A stretch of DNA of 64,000 bases from UBA8389 sp035719105 (GTDB lineage Bacteria; Bacteroidota; Bacteroidia; Bacteroidales; UBA1402): assembly GCA_035719105.1 (NCBI GenBank), contig DASTGN010000008.1, positions 496,001 through 560,000 of the forward strand. The letters are read 5' to 3'. The notes below the pieces were generated by a model. It did no database searches. It had not been told where the DNA came from and was given only the letters and a program-made list of their open reading frames with translations. A program made the position numbers and the translations under genes. Positions 26,721 through 35,288 of this stretch are shown in pieces. Each line of letters begins with the position of its first letter. Position 1 is the stretch's first letter.

Positions 26721-27884
26721 TTATTTTTTGGAGGTTTTAAGGCCGAACGCGAGGTAGGTCAGGTATGCGATGCAACAGGTAATGACCAACAAAGAACCGG
26801 TCTGGTTACCGATTTTTTCCGTAGCGAATCCCATGAGTGGTGGCACAATGGCACCACCGAACACACCGGTTATCATCAAACCTGAAATCTCATTGGCTTT
26901 ATCCGGACGAGCCGTGATGGCCTTTCCATAAATAATGGGGAAAATGCTGGAGATCGCATACCCGATGAGTCCAACCATTGACAAGATGGCCATTTCACCC
27001 TGTAGAAAATACAAAACGATGATGGCAATCACTGCCAGCAGAATATGCATTTTGTAATAAATGATGGGCACCATTCGGGCAAGTAAGATGGAACCAATCA
27101 AAGCACCAGCCGTACGACAGAGAAAATAAACGCTCGATCCAATACCAGCATCGGCTAGATCAAGGCCGGCACGTTCCAGCAAGAGTTTGGGGGTCACCGT
27201 GTTCATGCCCACGTCTGTACCCACAACAAATATAATGCCTAAAAAGAGCAAAAAGATGGTCTTATCCTGGAGCAATCCAAAGGTATTCTTGATGGAAGCC
27301 ACCTCCTTTGAAGACCCTTCGACAGGGATTTTGGTCACTAGCAACCAAAGGGAAGATATGACCGTAATACTGGCATAAATGGGGAAAATATACATCCAAT
27401 TGTTAAGCTGTGTGGCAGCGAATGCAGCGATAAGCGGTCCCAGAAAGGAACAAACAGCCTTGACCACCTGCCCCACTGTAAGGGAACTGGTCAGTGCTTC
27501 GCCTTTAACCACGTTGGTCAACAACGGATTAAGCGAGACCTGCAGGATGGTGTTTCCGATGCCCAACAAAATAAAGGCAGCTATATACGCCGGCAATGAG
27601 TTGGCAAAAAACAGTGGGATGAACATACCGACGATGGTCACGGCATTACTCACTTGGACAGTGGTCTTGCGGCCGATCCGATTCATAACGATGGCGGTAG
27701 GTACCGAAAAGAGGAGAAACCAGAAAAATACCATGGATGGAATAAATCCTGCCGCCCATTCGCTCAGGCCAAAGGCTTCTTTCATGTACGAAGTGGAAAT
27801 GCCGACCACGTCACAGAAACCCATGACGAAAAACCCGAACAATACGGGTAACGCATTTGTAATGGAAATTTTGTTGTTTTTCAT
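26721..27884 (-). CDS. FucP-type MFS sugar permease
   Basis: The 387-residue protein has the hydrophobic pattern of a 12-helix major facilitator and FucP-like features: FGFFVMGFCDVVG near the start, NRIGRK in the helix 2-3 loop, LGIGNTILQVSLNPLL, and FPIIYGKAI near helix 10. It should import a hexose or deoxyhexose by proton symport at the inner membrane. It is very similar to the permease at 49010-50170, with long identical runs through most helices. Here no kinase or isomerase follows; the neighbours are the giant T9SS protein and, divergently, GH51. The substrate is not readable. Its placement suggests uptake of a monosaccharide released by this locus. Confidence 0.9.
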   Translation of the reverse strand: MKNNKISITNALPVLFGFFVMGFCDVVGISTSYMKEAFGLSEWAAGFIPSMVFFWFLLFSVPTAIVMNRIGRKTTVQVSNAVTIVGMFIPLFFANSLPAYIAAFILLGIGNTILQVSLNPLLTNVVKGEALTSSLTVGQVVKAVCSFLGPLIAAFAATQLNNWMYIFPIYASITVISSLWLLVTKIPVEGSSKEVASIKNTFGLLQDKTIFLLFLGIIFVVGTDVGMNTVTPKLLLERAGLDLADAGIGSSVYFLCRTAGALIGSILLARMVPIIYYKMHILLAVIAIIVLYFLQGEMAILSMVGLIGYAISSIFPIIYGKAITARPDKANEISGLMITGVFGGAIVPPLMGFATEKIGNQTGSLLVITCCIAYLTYLAFGLKTSKK

Positions 27885-28104
27885 ACGTTCACAATTGGAT
27901 ATTCGTTGTTATTACGTTTTAGCAGTCTAAAACCCTTACAGGTTCATTCAGAGGTTCTGGTTAAAATATTCATATATCAATTAATATACGAATTGCACTC
28001 CGAAAATACGCAAACAAAAGGATTCCATGAAGTTGAAAAAACGTTCCATCATTTAATATTGCCACTTGAATGATTTTTAATTGATTAATGACAAAATAGT
28101 TGTT

Positions 28105-28133
28105 TTGCGGAACCTTCAAGAGAAGTATCTTTG
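28105..28133 (+). promoter_or_regulatory. Predicted promoter for the GH51 gene
   Basis: TTG (28105-28107, within TTTTG) and an exact -7 box TATCTTTG (28126-28133) are separated by 18 bases. Transcription would start near 28140, giving a leader of about 35 bases before the ATG at 28175. This is the best match to the Bacteroidota promoter consensus in the window. The rest of the 290-base divergent gap (27885-28174) is A/T-rich and I see no gene in it. Confidence 0.6.
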
Positions 28134-28174
28134 GTTCATGAAGTTTTCAAGAAATCAACATCCATCTTTTTGAC

Positions 28175-30769
28175 ATGAAGAAGTCTTTCGCATTGTTTAT
28201 GTTGCTGAGCAGTTGCATGCAGTTGTTTGCCAACGAACCCGATTCGGTCAGTTTATTTTCGTACGCTACTACCAGGAATTCCGGGCACAATGGCCTGCAT
28301 TTCGCTTGGAGTATGGACGATAAGGACTGGCGAAGTATCGGTCCGGAACACGGCTTTGTCACTTCCGATTTCGGTGCCTGGGGTTCGCAGAAACGAATGC
28401 TGACACCTTATTTGACCCGTGACGATCAAGGCATTTGGCATGCTCTCTGGAGTCTGAACGAAACCGAACCCGCCATTGCCCATGCATCTTCCGACGATTT
28501 GGTGCATTGGAGGAGGCAGGCTTATCCAGTAGTCTCCAGTGGAAACGTTATCTTGCCGGAAATGCGCTTTGATGCGGCATCCAAGCAGTTTATCATTACT
28601 TGGGAAAACAGCTTGGACAATAAGCTGTACGGTTGCGAGACCAAAGATTTCAAGACCCTCACTCCCACCCATCCGGTGACTGCATCGAGTCGAATGAACA
28701 ACCGTAAGACATTGGATCTGGCAGAGGGCAATGCACAGGGTGTGATCAACAGAGTGTCTTGGGCACAGGTTTCGACCATCATTAAATTCTTGGAAAACAG
28801 ACGGTATTGGGATGCGCTGAACAACGAACGTATGGCTGAGGATGGTGTTCGATTTGCCAACCTGCAGCCACTTGAAGTCAAACTTGACATTCGAACGGCT
28901 TCGTCCAAACCCATCAGTGACCTGCTCACCGGGGTGTTTTTTGAGGACATCAACTATGCAGCCGATGGTGGCCTTTACGGGGAACTATTGGAAAACAGAG
29001 ACTTTGAGTACACCTTGAGCGATAAGGATGGTCGCGACAGGAACTGGACAAGCACACATTCATGGAGTCTGGAAGGTTCAGGCAGCAGCTTCATCATCGA
29101 CACGATTTTGCCCATTCATCCAAACAATCCGCATTATGCAATACTAAAAACGACGCAGGTGGGTGCCGGGTTGATGAACATTGGTTGGGAAGGCATCGTA
29201 CTTAAAAAAGGTGAGAAATACGATTTATCCTTGTTCGGCAAGGTGATTGACGGCAAGGGTTCGGCCGTGACGGTCAACTTGGTTTCGGCCAGGGGCGACC
29301 TGTTGGCTATGTCTACCGTGAGCGGTTTCGGACGAACATGGAAAAAGAAGAAAGTCGTTTTGACAGCCAACGACGATGTAAAGGATGCTAGACTGGTAAT
29401 CAAGCCCTTGGCCACAGGTAGTCTGGGTTTGGACATGATTTCACTCTTTCCACAGAACACGTTCATGGGCCGCAAGAACGGACTTCGCAAGGACTTGGCG
29501 CAAACCATTGCCGACATTCATCCCAAATTCATCCGTTTCCCGGGCGGTTGTGTCTCGCACGGGGACGGTATCGGCAACATCTATCAATGGAAGAAAACCA
29601 TTGGCCCCCTGGAAGCACGCAAGCCTCAACGGAACATCTGGAACTACCACCAATCGGCCGGTCTGGGCTATTATGAGTATTTTCAGTATTGTGAGGACAT
29701 CGGAGCTCAACCCCTCCCCGTTCTCGCTGCCGGGGTGCCTTGCCAGAACTCCCACGTGGGTGGTCCTGGCCAACAAGGCGGCATCCCAATGTGTGAAATG
29801 GACCACTACGTTCAGGATGTGCTCGATTTGATAGAATGGGCCAACGGCGATGCCAAGATTACGAAATGGGGTAAGATCCGCGCCCAAAGTGGCCACCCCA
29901 AACCTTTCAACCTCAAATACGTGGGGATTGGCAACGAAGACCTCATCACCGATGTGTTCGAGGAACGTTTCACCATGATTTTCAATGCGATTAAAGCCAA
30001 GAATCCGGAAATCACTGTCATCGGTACGGTTGGGCCGTTTTACGAAGGCACGGACTACGAGGAAGGTTGGGACCTGTCTTCCAAACTCAAGGTTCCCATG
30101 GTGGACGAACATTACTACGTTTCGCCGGGCTGGATGATCAACCATCAATGTTTTTACGACAATTACGACCGAAGCAAGCCCAAAGTCTATCTGGGCGAAT
30201 ATGCCGCTCATCTACCCGGTCGCCCAAACAATTTGGAAACGGCTCTGGCTGAAGCTCTTTATTTGACCTCGTTGGAACGCAACGGCGATGTGGTGAGCAT
30301 GGCTTCGTACGCGCCACTTTTAGCTAAGGATGGCCACACCCAGTGGAACCCCAACCTCATCTACTTCAACAATTCCGAAGTTCGGCCCACCACGGGGTAT
30401 CAGGTGCAGAAGCTCTACGGTGTAAACCACGGCGACCAATACCTGACCAACTTACTTTCGGTTCCATCGAGGGATGACAAAGTACACCAACGCATCGCCT
30501 CTTCGGTGGTGCACGACAGCAAGACCGGCGACCTCATCGTGAAACTTGTCAACCTCTTGCCGGTGACTCTAAAGACACAAGTGAAGATGGATGCTTTTGA
30601 AGGCTACAATTCAAAAGCTGAACGTAGTCTCCTCACCGGTAAACCGAAGGACATGAACTTGGTACCAGTGGTCGATGAAATTTCGGTCGGTTCGGAATTT
30701 ACTTGTGAATTGCCGGGGTATTCGTTCACGGTGATTCGAATAAAAAAACAGCCAAATAACCCAAATTAG
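28175..30769 (+). CDS. GH51 alpha-L-arabinofuranosidase with N-terminal GH43-like region
   Basis: The 864-residue protein has a signal peptide (1-19). Residues about 25-205 resemble part of a GH43-type propeller (SSDDLVHWRRQ, LPEMRFDAASKQFIITWE). From about 230 it follows the GH51 plan: N-terminal strand (GVFFEDINYAADGGLYGE), a CBM4/9-like insert (about 290-450), a (beta/alpha)8 barrel with acid/base E588 (VGIGNED) and nucleophile E675 (YLGEYAAH), and a C-terminal beta-sandwich. It removes alpha-L-arabinofuranosyl side groups from arabinan, arabinoxylan or arabinogalactan, probably in the periplasm or outside. It stands alone on the plus strand with its own promoter, and faces the GH127 beta-arabinofuranosidase. 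Confidence 0.93.
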   Translation: MKKSFALFMLLSSCMQLFANEPDSVSLFSYATTRNSGHNGLHFAWSMDDKDWRSIGPEHGFVTSDFGAWGSQKRMLTPYLTRDDQGIWHALWSLNETEPAIAHASSDDLVHWRRQAYPVVSSGNVILPEMRFDAASKQFIITWENSLDNKLYGCETKDFKTLTPTHPVTASSRMNNRKTLDLAEGNAQGVINRVSWAQVSTIIKFLENRRYWDALNNERMAEDGVRFANLQPLEVKLDIRTASSKPISDLLTGVFFEDINYAADGGLYGELLENRDFEYTLSDKDGRDRNWTSTHSWSLEGSGSSFIIDTILPIHPNNPHYAILKTTQVGAGLMNIGWEGIVLKKGEKYDLSLFGKVIDGKGSAVTVNLVSARGDLLAMSTVSGFGRTWKKKKVVLTANDDVKDARLVIKPLATGSLGLDMISLFPQNTFMGRKNGLRKDLAQTIADIHPKFIRFPGGCVSHGDGIGNIYQWKKTIGPLEARKPQRNIWNYHQSAGLGYYEYFQYCEDIGAQPLPVLAAGVPCQNSHVGGPGQQGGIPMCEMDHYVQDVLDLIEWANGDAKITKWGKIRAQSGHPKPFNLKYVGIGNEDLITDVFEERFTMIFNAIKAKNPEITVIGTVGPFYEGTDYEEGWDLSSKLKVPMVDEHYYVSPGWMINHQCFYDNYDRSKPKVYLGEYAAHLPGRPNNLETALAEALYLTSLERNGDVVSMASYAPLLAKDGHTQWNPNLIYFNNSEVRPTTGYQVQKLYGVNHGDQYLTNLLSVPSRDDKVHQRIASSVVHDSKTGDLIVKLVNLLPVTLKTQVKMDAFEGYNSKAERSLLTGKPKDMNLVPVVDEISVGSEFTCELPGYSFTVIRIKKQPNNPN

Positions 30770-30787
30770 ATAAGTATTTCGATGTTC

Positions 30788-30815
30788 TAACACATATCCT
30801 TTGAATTATGTGTTA
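30788..30815. terminator. Hairpin in the convergent GH51/GH127 gap
   Basis: TAACACATA and TATGTGTTA form a perfect 9-base stem with a 10-base loop just after the GH51 stop. It may end transcription from GH51 and also work from the other side. There is no long T-run. The rest of the 189-base gap shows no gene. Confidence 0.45.
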
Positions 30816-30958
30816 TTGCCAAACAAATCGATTACTTTAACCTATTTTCATAAAAATCGCGCACGTCTTGGGTTTATGGTTGTTCGGCATTTCAGCTGCT
30901 ACCGCACGATGGTCCTGAAGATGAAAAACCAAATAGATATCCAGAAGGAATCGATTTA

Positions 30959-32863
30959 TTACTTCAAATTCCAATAAATAATGTACCGCTCCCGATGTAT
31001 TCGGGAAATGGGTTCCAGGATAGTCATCCCATCGTGCGTCTGAAATCGCAATCCGCCACCAGCAACGCGTTCCAAGTCATTCACATCAAGCTTCAATTTG
31101 GTGTTGAAACCGGCAGGAATGTGGTAATCGTAGGTATAATAATCGTTATACTTGTTGGGATCCGAATAGGGTTGTGTTCCGACGAAGCCCTCAGTCCCCA
31201 TTTTTCCAGCCAGCACGATCGGGCCGTACATAACAGCAGCCACATCGGGATTGTCGTTTGTTTTGGATAGCCAAAGCTGCATGCCGTAGGTTACTTCCAC
31301 GCAATCGCCAGCCCTCCAGTTTCGGGTCAGGGTCAAGTAATTTCCCTTGGTTGCTTTCAATACCACTTTTTTATCGTTGATCGTCACCGTGACCGACTTG
31401 GCCCATTCAGGGTACCTCAGATAGAGCGAACGAACGCTGCCGTCGGTCGTCTCAATGGTGAGCCGTGTGTTTTCTTCGTCCGGAAACTTAGTTTCCTGCC
31501 TCATCCTGAAACCGTTCCAAGTCAAAATGGAGGGAATGAGCAAATTCACAAAAACACCTTTCTGATCGTGATAATAAATGGCTTCCCCGTATTTGGCCTG
31601 GTTCTCGAATCCTGTTCCGACACAGCACCAGAACGAATTCTCCGGTGTGCAGTACACTTTGTGTGCACCCGGCAACATGGGCAGGAAATAGGAAATCATG
31701 CCTGTAGCTGGGTCTTGCTGACCTAAAATATGGTTGAAAAGTGCCCGTTCATAGAAATCGGCATATTTGGGTTCGGCGTTCCAGCAAAACAAATGACGAG
31801 TGAGCTTCAAAAGGTTGAAGACGTTGCACGATTCACCGGTATAGCCGCTCAGATGGTTGGACAATTTATCAGGAGTAAAGAACTTTTCCTTATCGCTGTT
31901 GCTGCCCGTGGCAAACGAATGATGTGCCACCACCGTTTTCCAATAAAATTCCGCCACGTTGCGATGCATGCTGTCACCATCCAGCTCATAGGCACGCGCT
32001 TCGCCTATTATCTTGGGAATAAAGGTATTGGCATGTTTCTTATCCAGCTCGTCATGCTTTTCCCTCAACGGATCCAATGCAGCATGGTGGTAAAAAATTT
32101 CCGCCAATTTCAGGTGCTCGGAGTTACCCGTCACGGCATACAAATTGTAAAAGGTATCGTTGATACCACCGAATTCATTCCGTAGCATGACGGCTTGTTC
32201 CTCTGCCGAAAGCGGGGTCAGCTTCCCATACGCCCAACTGGCTGCCTGGTTCAAGATATTCAATGCTGTTTGATTGTTGCAATACAGGTACTGATCCAGC
32301 AAACCCGAATAAATTTTGTGCAAAGTGTACCAAGGCGCCCAAACCCTTTTGCCTTCGATAGCTCTGTCAATGAGAGTTTGCGGGAACGCGCTGAGATAGC
32401 CTTGTTGCCCCAACGCCTGTTGCACCTCGGCTAAACCCTGAACCAAAGAGTCCGCTTTCAACCGATAACGTTCGTCTCCGGTTTGTGCATAAAGCATGGC
32501 CAACCCAGACAAAATGTGTCCGGTGGTGTGTCCACGAAGGTCACAATCCAATGATTCCCAACCACCTAGCTTTTTCATTGTGAAATATCCACCTTCGTTA
32601 TCGCTGAATACGCCGGCATTGTTCCGAAAACTGTGCAGCAAGCGTTTGACATCTAGTTGAAGAATCCATGCTGATTCCCGCTGTATGTTGTCGAGAAATG
32701 GGCTGTCCAGCAAGCGAACTTGTTGCATCGGGAAAGCATAGGCCTTGAAATGAACTTTGTCGGTCACTTTCATCCGTTGGTCAAACGAACCGGGATAAAC
32801 AGACTGAGCCAAGCAATTGACTGCCAGGGAAAAAGCGAGGAACAAGGAAAAAGAATATTTCAT
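30959..32863 (-). CDS. GH127 beta-L-arabinofuranosidase
   Basis: The 634-residue protein has a signal peptide (KYSFSLFLAFSLAVNCLAQ) and an (alpha/alpha)6-barrel typical of GH127 (formerly DUF1680). The zinc/cysteine catalytic cluster known from Bifidobacterium HypBA1 is intact: ESC (E345, C347) and the CC pair in FWCCVGTG (C414, C415), in the same order and at nearly the same spacing as HypBA1 E338/C340/C417/C418. The enzyme removes beta-L-arabinofuranose, found on hydroxyproline-rich plant glycoproteins and in rhamnogalacturonan side chains. I use the ATG at 32863; one codon upstream is a GTG. It is convergent with GH51 and divergent from the heparinase-like gene, with about 130 bases of shared upstream DNA. 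Confidence 0.94.
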   Translation of the reverse strand: MKYSFSLFLAFSLAVNCLAQSVYPGSFDQRMKVTDKVHFKAYAFPMQQVRLLDSPFLDNIQRESAWILQLDVKRLLHSFRNNAGVFSDNEGGYFTMKKLGGWESLDCDLRGHTTGHILSGLAMLYAQTGDERYRLKADSLVQGLAEVQQALGQQGYLSAFPQTLIDRAIEGKRVWAPWYTLHKIYSGLLDQYLYCNNQTALNILNQAASWAYGKLTPLSAEEQAVMLRNEFGGINDTFYNLYAVTGNSEHLKLAEIFYHHAALDPLREKHDELDKKHANTFIPKIIGEARAYELDGDSMHRNVAEFYWKTVVAHHSFATGSNSDKEKFFTPDKLSNHLSGYTGESCNVFNLLKLTRHLFCWNAEPKYADFYERALFNHILGQQDPATGMISYFLPMLPGAHKVYCTPENSFWCCVGTGFENQAKYGEAIYYHDQKGVFVNLLIPSILTWNGFRMRQETKFPDEENTRLTIETTDGSVRSLYLRYPEWAKSVTVTINDKKVVLKATKGNYLTLTRNWRAGDCVEVTYGMQLWLSKTNDNPDVAAVMYGPIVLAGKMGTEGFVGTQPYSDPNKYNDYYTYDYHIPAGFNTKLKLDVNDLERVAGGGLRFQTHDGMTILEPISRIHRERYIIYWNLK

Positions 32864-32932
32864 CACATAAAGTTTTGATCAATAAAAATACGTTGTATAA
32901 AACTATTTTACCCATCGAAAACAAAAAGATGT

Positions 32933-32953
32933 GTAAATTGACTGGCGATTTAC
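32933..32953. promoter_or_regulatory. Dyad in the GH127/heparinase-like divergent region
   Basis: GTAAAT and ATTTAC are inverted around a 9-base spacer, centred midway between the two divergent start codons (32863 and 32998). The shape fits a dimeric regulator's operator serving both genes, but a 6-base arm in A/T-rich DNA could be chance. Confidence 0.25.
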
Positions 32954-32997
32954 GTTTTCAGTGCGTTTCATACGTATATTCTTTAAAATCATTGTTT

Positions 32998-35271
32998 ATG
33001 AAAAATCTTCGTTTGCTTGTTATAGGATTGTTTTTTGTCGTTCTCGGCAGTAATGCACAAAAAATCAAACATCCCAGTCTTCTATTTACGGTCGAACGTG
33101 TTAATCAAGCGAAACAACGCATCAAGACTGAACCAAAAATGAACGTCGCTTGGGAAAATCTTCTTAAAAAATCCGATGCAGCCCTGAAATCCAACGACCT
33201 GAATCAAGCCGACGTGCTGACGCTGGCTTATCTGATGACCAACGAACGGAAATACGCCGATCAAGTCAAATCCATATTGCTCAAATCGGTTCAAGGCAAG
33301 CCCTGGAGCAGCACCGACGAAATGATGCTGCGCAAACCGGCATGGCGAGCCGATTTGGGACTAGCCCATAAATGCAACCTAGCGGCCATTGCATTCGATG
33401 GCATTTACAATACGCTCTCGACCGAGGAAAAAAAACAAATTGCTCAAGGACTATATAACTATGGAGTGGAGCCTTCCCTGGGCGACTGGTTCCTGGATCC
33501 CACCCGCATCCATTCCCTGAACTCCATGGGGCATAATTGGTGGACGGCTTGCACCTGTATGGGCGGATTGCTGGCGACCAGTATTGAAAATGAAATACCC
33601 TTGGCAGCGAAGGCTTCCGCTCAATTGTACGAGCAATTGCCCGAGTGGTTCGCCTTTGCCGGTGACGAGTTGCAGAACAAGATGAAATCCTTCGACGAAA
33701 ACGGCGGTATGTACGAAAGCATCAATTATGCTACTTTCGGCATCGGCGAGGCTTTGAAGTTCAGTTTGGGTTGGCAGAATGCGCACCCCTCCATCAAGCC
33801 GAATGACATACCTGAATTGGCTCTAACGCCCTCCTTTTTCATGTACATGAGCTACCCGCGCACTGGTATCCTGTACAGCATGAATTTTGGCGACAGCCAT
33901 TCCAACGTGGTGGGCGACAACACCTTGATGTTACTGTACGCTTTGGGCAACAAGGACAGAAACATCCTTTGGTACCTGAATCAAGTCGTTGACAGCCAAC
34001 ATCGCGAAAGCAATTCCCTCCAAACACCCCTTGGCCTCCTTTACGCACCCAATCTTACACAAGCCCCTGCTGAACCCGACCTCAAGCTTTCTCAGCTCTT
34101 CTCCAACTTTGGTTGGGCCACGATGCGCACGTCCTGGGAAAAAAACGCCACTCTATTGGCTGTGAAAAGCGGGCATACCTGGAACCATTCTCATGCTGAT
34201 GCCACTTCTTTCCAACTCTACCATCAAGGGGAAGTGTTGCTTAAGGATGCGGGAAATTGTTCCTATCCCAACCCCGAATACGGTGCCTATTTTTTCCAAA
34301 GTCAGGCGCATAACGTGGTTTTATTCAACGGGGAGGGTCAGCCAACCAACCAACAATACGAGGGGTCGATGCTTGATGGCAAGCTTACCGACTTGATGGA
34401 TGCGGGGAACATCAAATACGTCCTAGCCAACGGAACCGGGCCCTACGCCAGGAACTTCGTCCGCAACTTCCGACATTTCTTGTGGTTGGACAATGTGATT
34501 TATGTGCTCGACGACCTGAAAACTTATGCATCTGGTACGTTCGAATGGCTTTGGCACCCTCAGGGGCAAGTCAGGAAAAACGGCATCGATGTGGTGGTGA
34601 CCAACAATAATGCCTCTTTGGTCGTGCGGCCCATTTATCCCGAATACCTGGTTCCGTCAGGCTTCGTTCACGATTATCCTACCTTTCTGAGGATGAAGGA
34701 ACTGCAAGGGCCTACGGAAGATCTGAAGGGCAGCGAGTCCTATTATTCCTTCCAGTATCCGGTAGAAACCAATCGAGTCAAAGCCTTGACGACCATTATT
34801 TTAAAGGATTCAGTCAATCAAACAATCCTGCCCAAAATGGAGCGCATTGAAGGCAAAGACTGGATTGGACTACGCATCCGTCAAAAAGGTACGATTACCG
34901 ACCTCATCATCAACCAATTGGCCGACAGCCGACTCATGCACTCCAATTCCTGGATTACTGCCGAAGGTTGGGAAACCGATGCCTATTTGTTTGCTGTACA
35001 ATATCCTGAGAATGGGAAACCCGAGCAATCCTCCACCTACTTCTTGGGTTACGGCAGCGCCCTCCGCAGAGACGGACTTTCCTATTTCGGTTCCTTGTCC
35101 AAGTTGAACGTGATTCGCAAAGGCAATGAGTTGATGGTCGAAGGTCAACCGCTTATTCGTGCAACTTTTTATGCTCCATTCAAACCGGCCAACCTGCTGT
35201 TAAACGGTAAAAACACAAGCGTCGATTTCGACCGGAATCAATTGACGGTAAAGATTGACAATAGGAAATAA
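32998..35271 (+). CDS. Heparinase II/III-family secreted polysaccharide lyase-like protein
   Basis: The 757-residue protein begins at the ATG at 32998, directly followed by a signal peptide (KNLRLLVIGLFFVVLGSNAQ). The frame is open for 41 codons upstream, but those residues do not look exported. An alpha-helical toroid (about 25-370: HSLNSMGHNWWTACTCMG, ENGGMYESINYATFG) precedes a beta-sandwich region opening with HSHADATSFQLYHQG (from about residue 400), the hallmark of the heparinase II/III-like family that carries catalytic histidine. Such enzymes cleave uronate-containing polysaccharides by beta-elimination; the exact linkage differs among relatives. Its neighbours suggest a plant acidic polysaccharide rather than heparin. 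It ends 17 bases from the convergent beta-helix/lyase gene. Confidence 0.85.
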   Translation: MKNLRLLVIGLFFVVLGSNAQKIKHPSLLFTVERVNQAKQRIKTEPKMNVAWENLLKKSDAALKSNDLNQADVLTLAYLMTNERKYADQVKSILLKSVQGKPWSSTDEMMLRKPAWRADLGLAHKCNLAAIAFDGIYNTLSTEEKKQIAQGLYNYGVEPSLGDWFLDPTRIHSLNSMGHNWWTACTCMGGLLATSIENEIPLAAKASAQLYEQLPEWFAFAGDELQNKMKSFDENGGMYESINYATFGIGEALKFSLGWQNAHPSIKPNDIPELALTPSFFMYMSYPRTGILYSMNFGDSHSNVVGDNTLMLLYALGNKDRNILWYLNQVVDSQHRESNSLQTPLGLLYAPNLTQAPAEPDLKLSQLFSNFGWATMRTSWEKNATLLAVKSGHTWNHSHADATSFQLYHQGEVLLKDAGNCSYPNPEYGAYFFQSQAHNVVLFNGEGQPTNQQYEGSMLDGKLTDLMDAGNIKYVLANGTGPYARNFVRNFRHFLWLDNVIYVLDDLKTYASGTFEWLWHPQGQVRKNGIDVVVTNNNASLVVRPIYPEYLVPSGFVHDYPTFLRMKELQGPTEDLKGSESYYSFQYPVETNRVKALTTIILKDSVNQTILPKMERIEGKDWIGLRIRQKGTITDLIINQLADSRLMHSNSWITAEGWETDAYLFAVQYPENGKPEQSSTYFLGYGSALRRDGLSYFGSLSKLNVIRKGNELMVEGQPLIRATFYAPFKPANLLLNGKNTSVDFDRNQLTVKIDNRK

Positions 35272-35288
35272 AAAAAACTGACCATCAT

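Noticed and set aside
28138..28173. Eleven-codon open frame just before the GH51 start
   Set aside because: It begins at or before the predicted transcript start (about 28140), so it is unlikely to be translated; no conservation can be judged.
30830..30958. Possible gene remnant in the GH51/GH127 gap
   Set aside because: The stretch has short open frames only and no recognisable residues; I treat it as non-coding.
32875..32997. 41-codon N-terminal extension of the heparinase-like protein
   Set aside because: The extension is polar and basic, and a normal signal peptide starts at the ATG at 32998.
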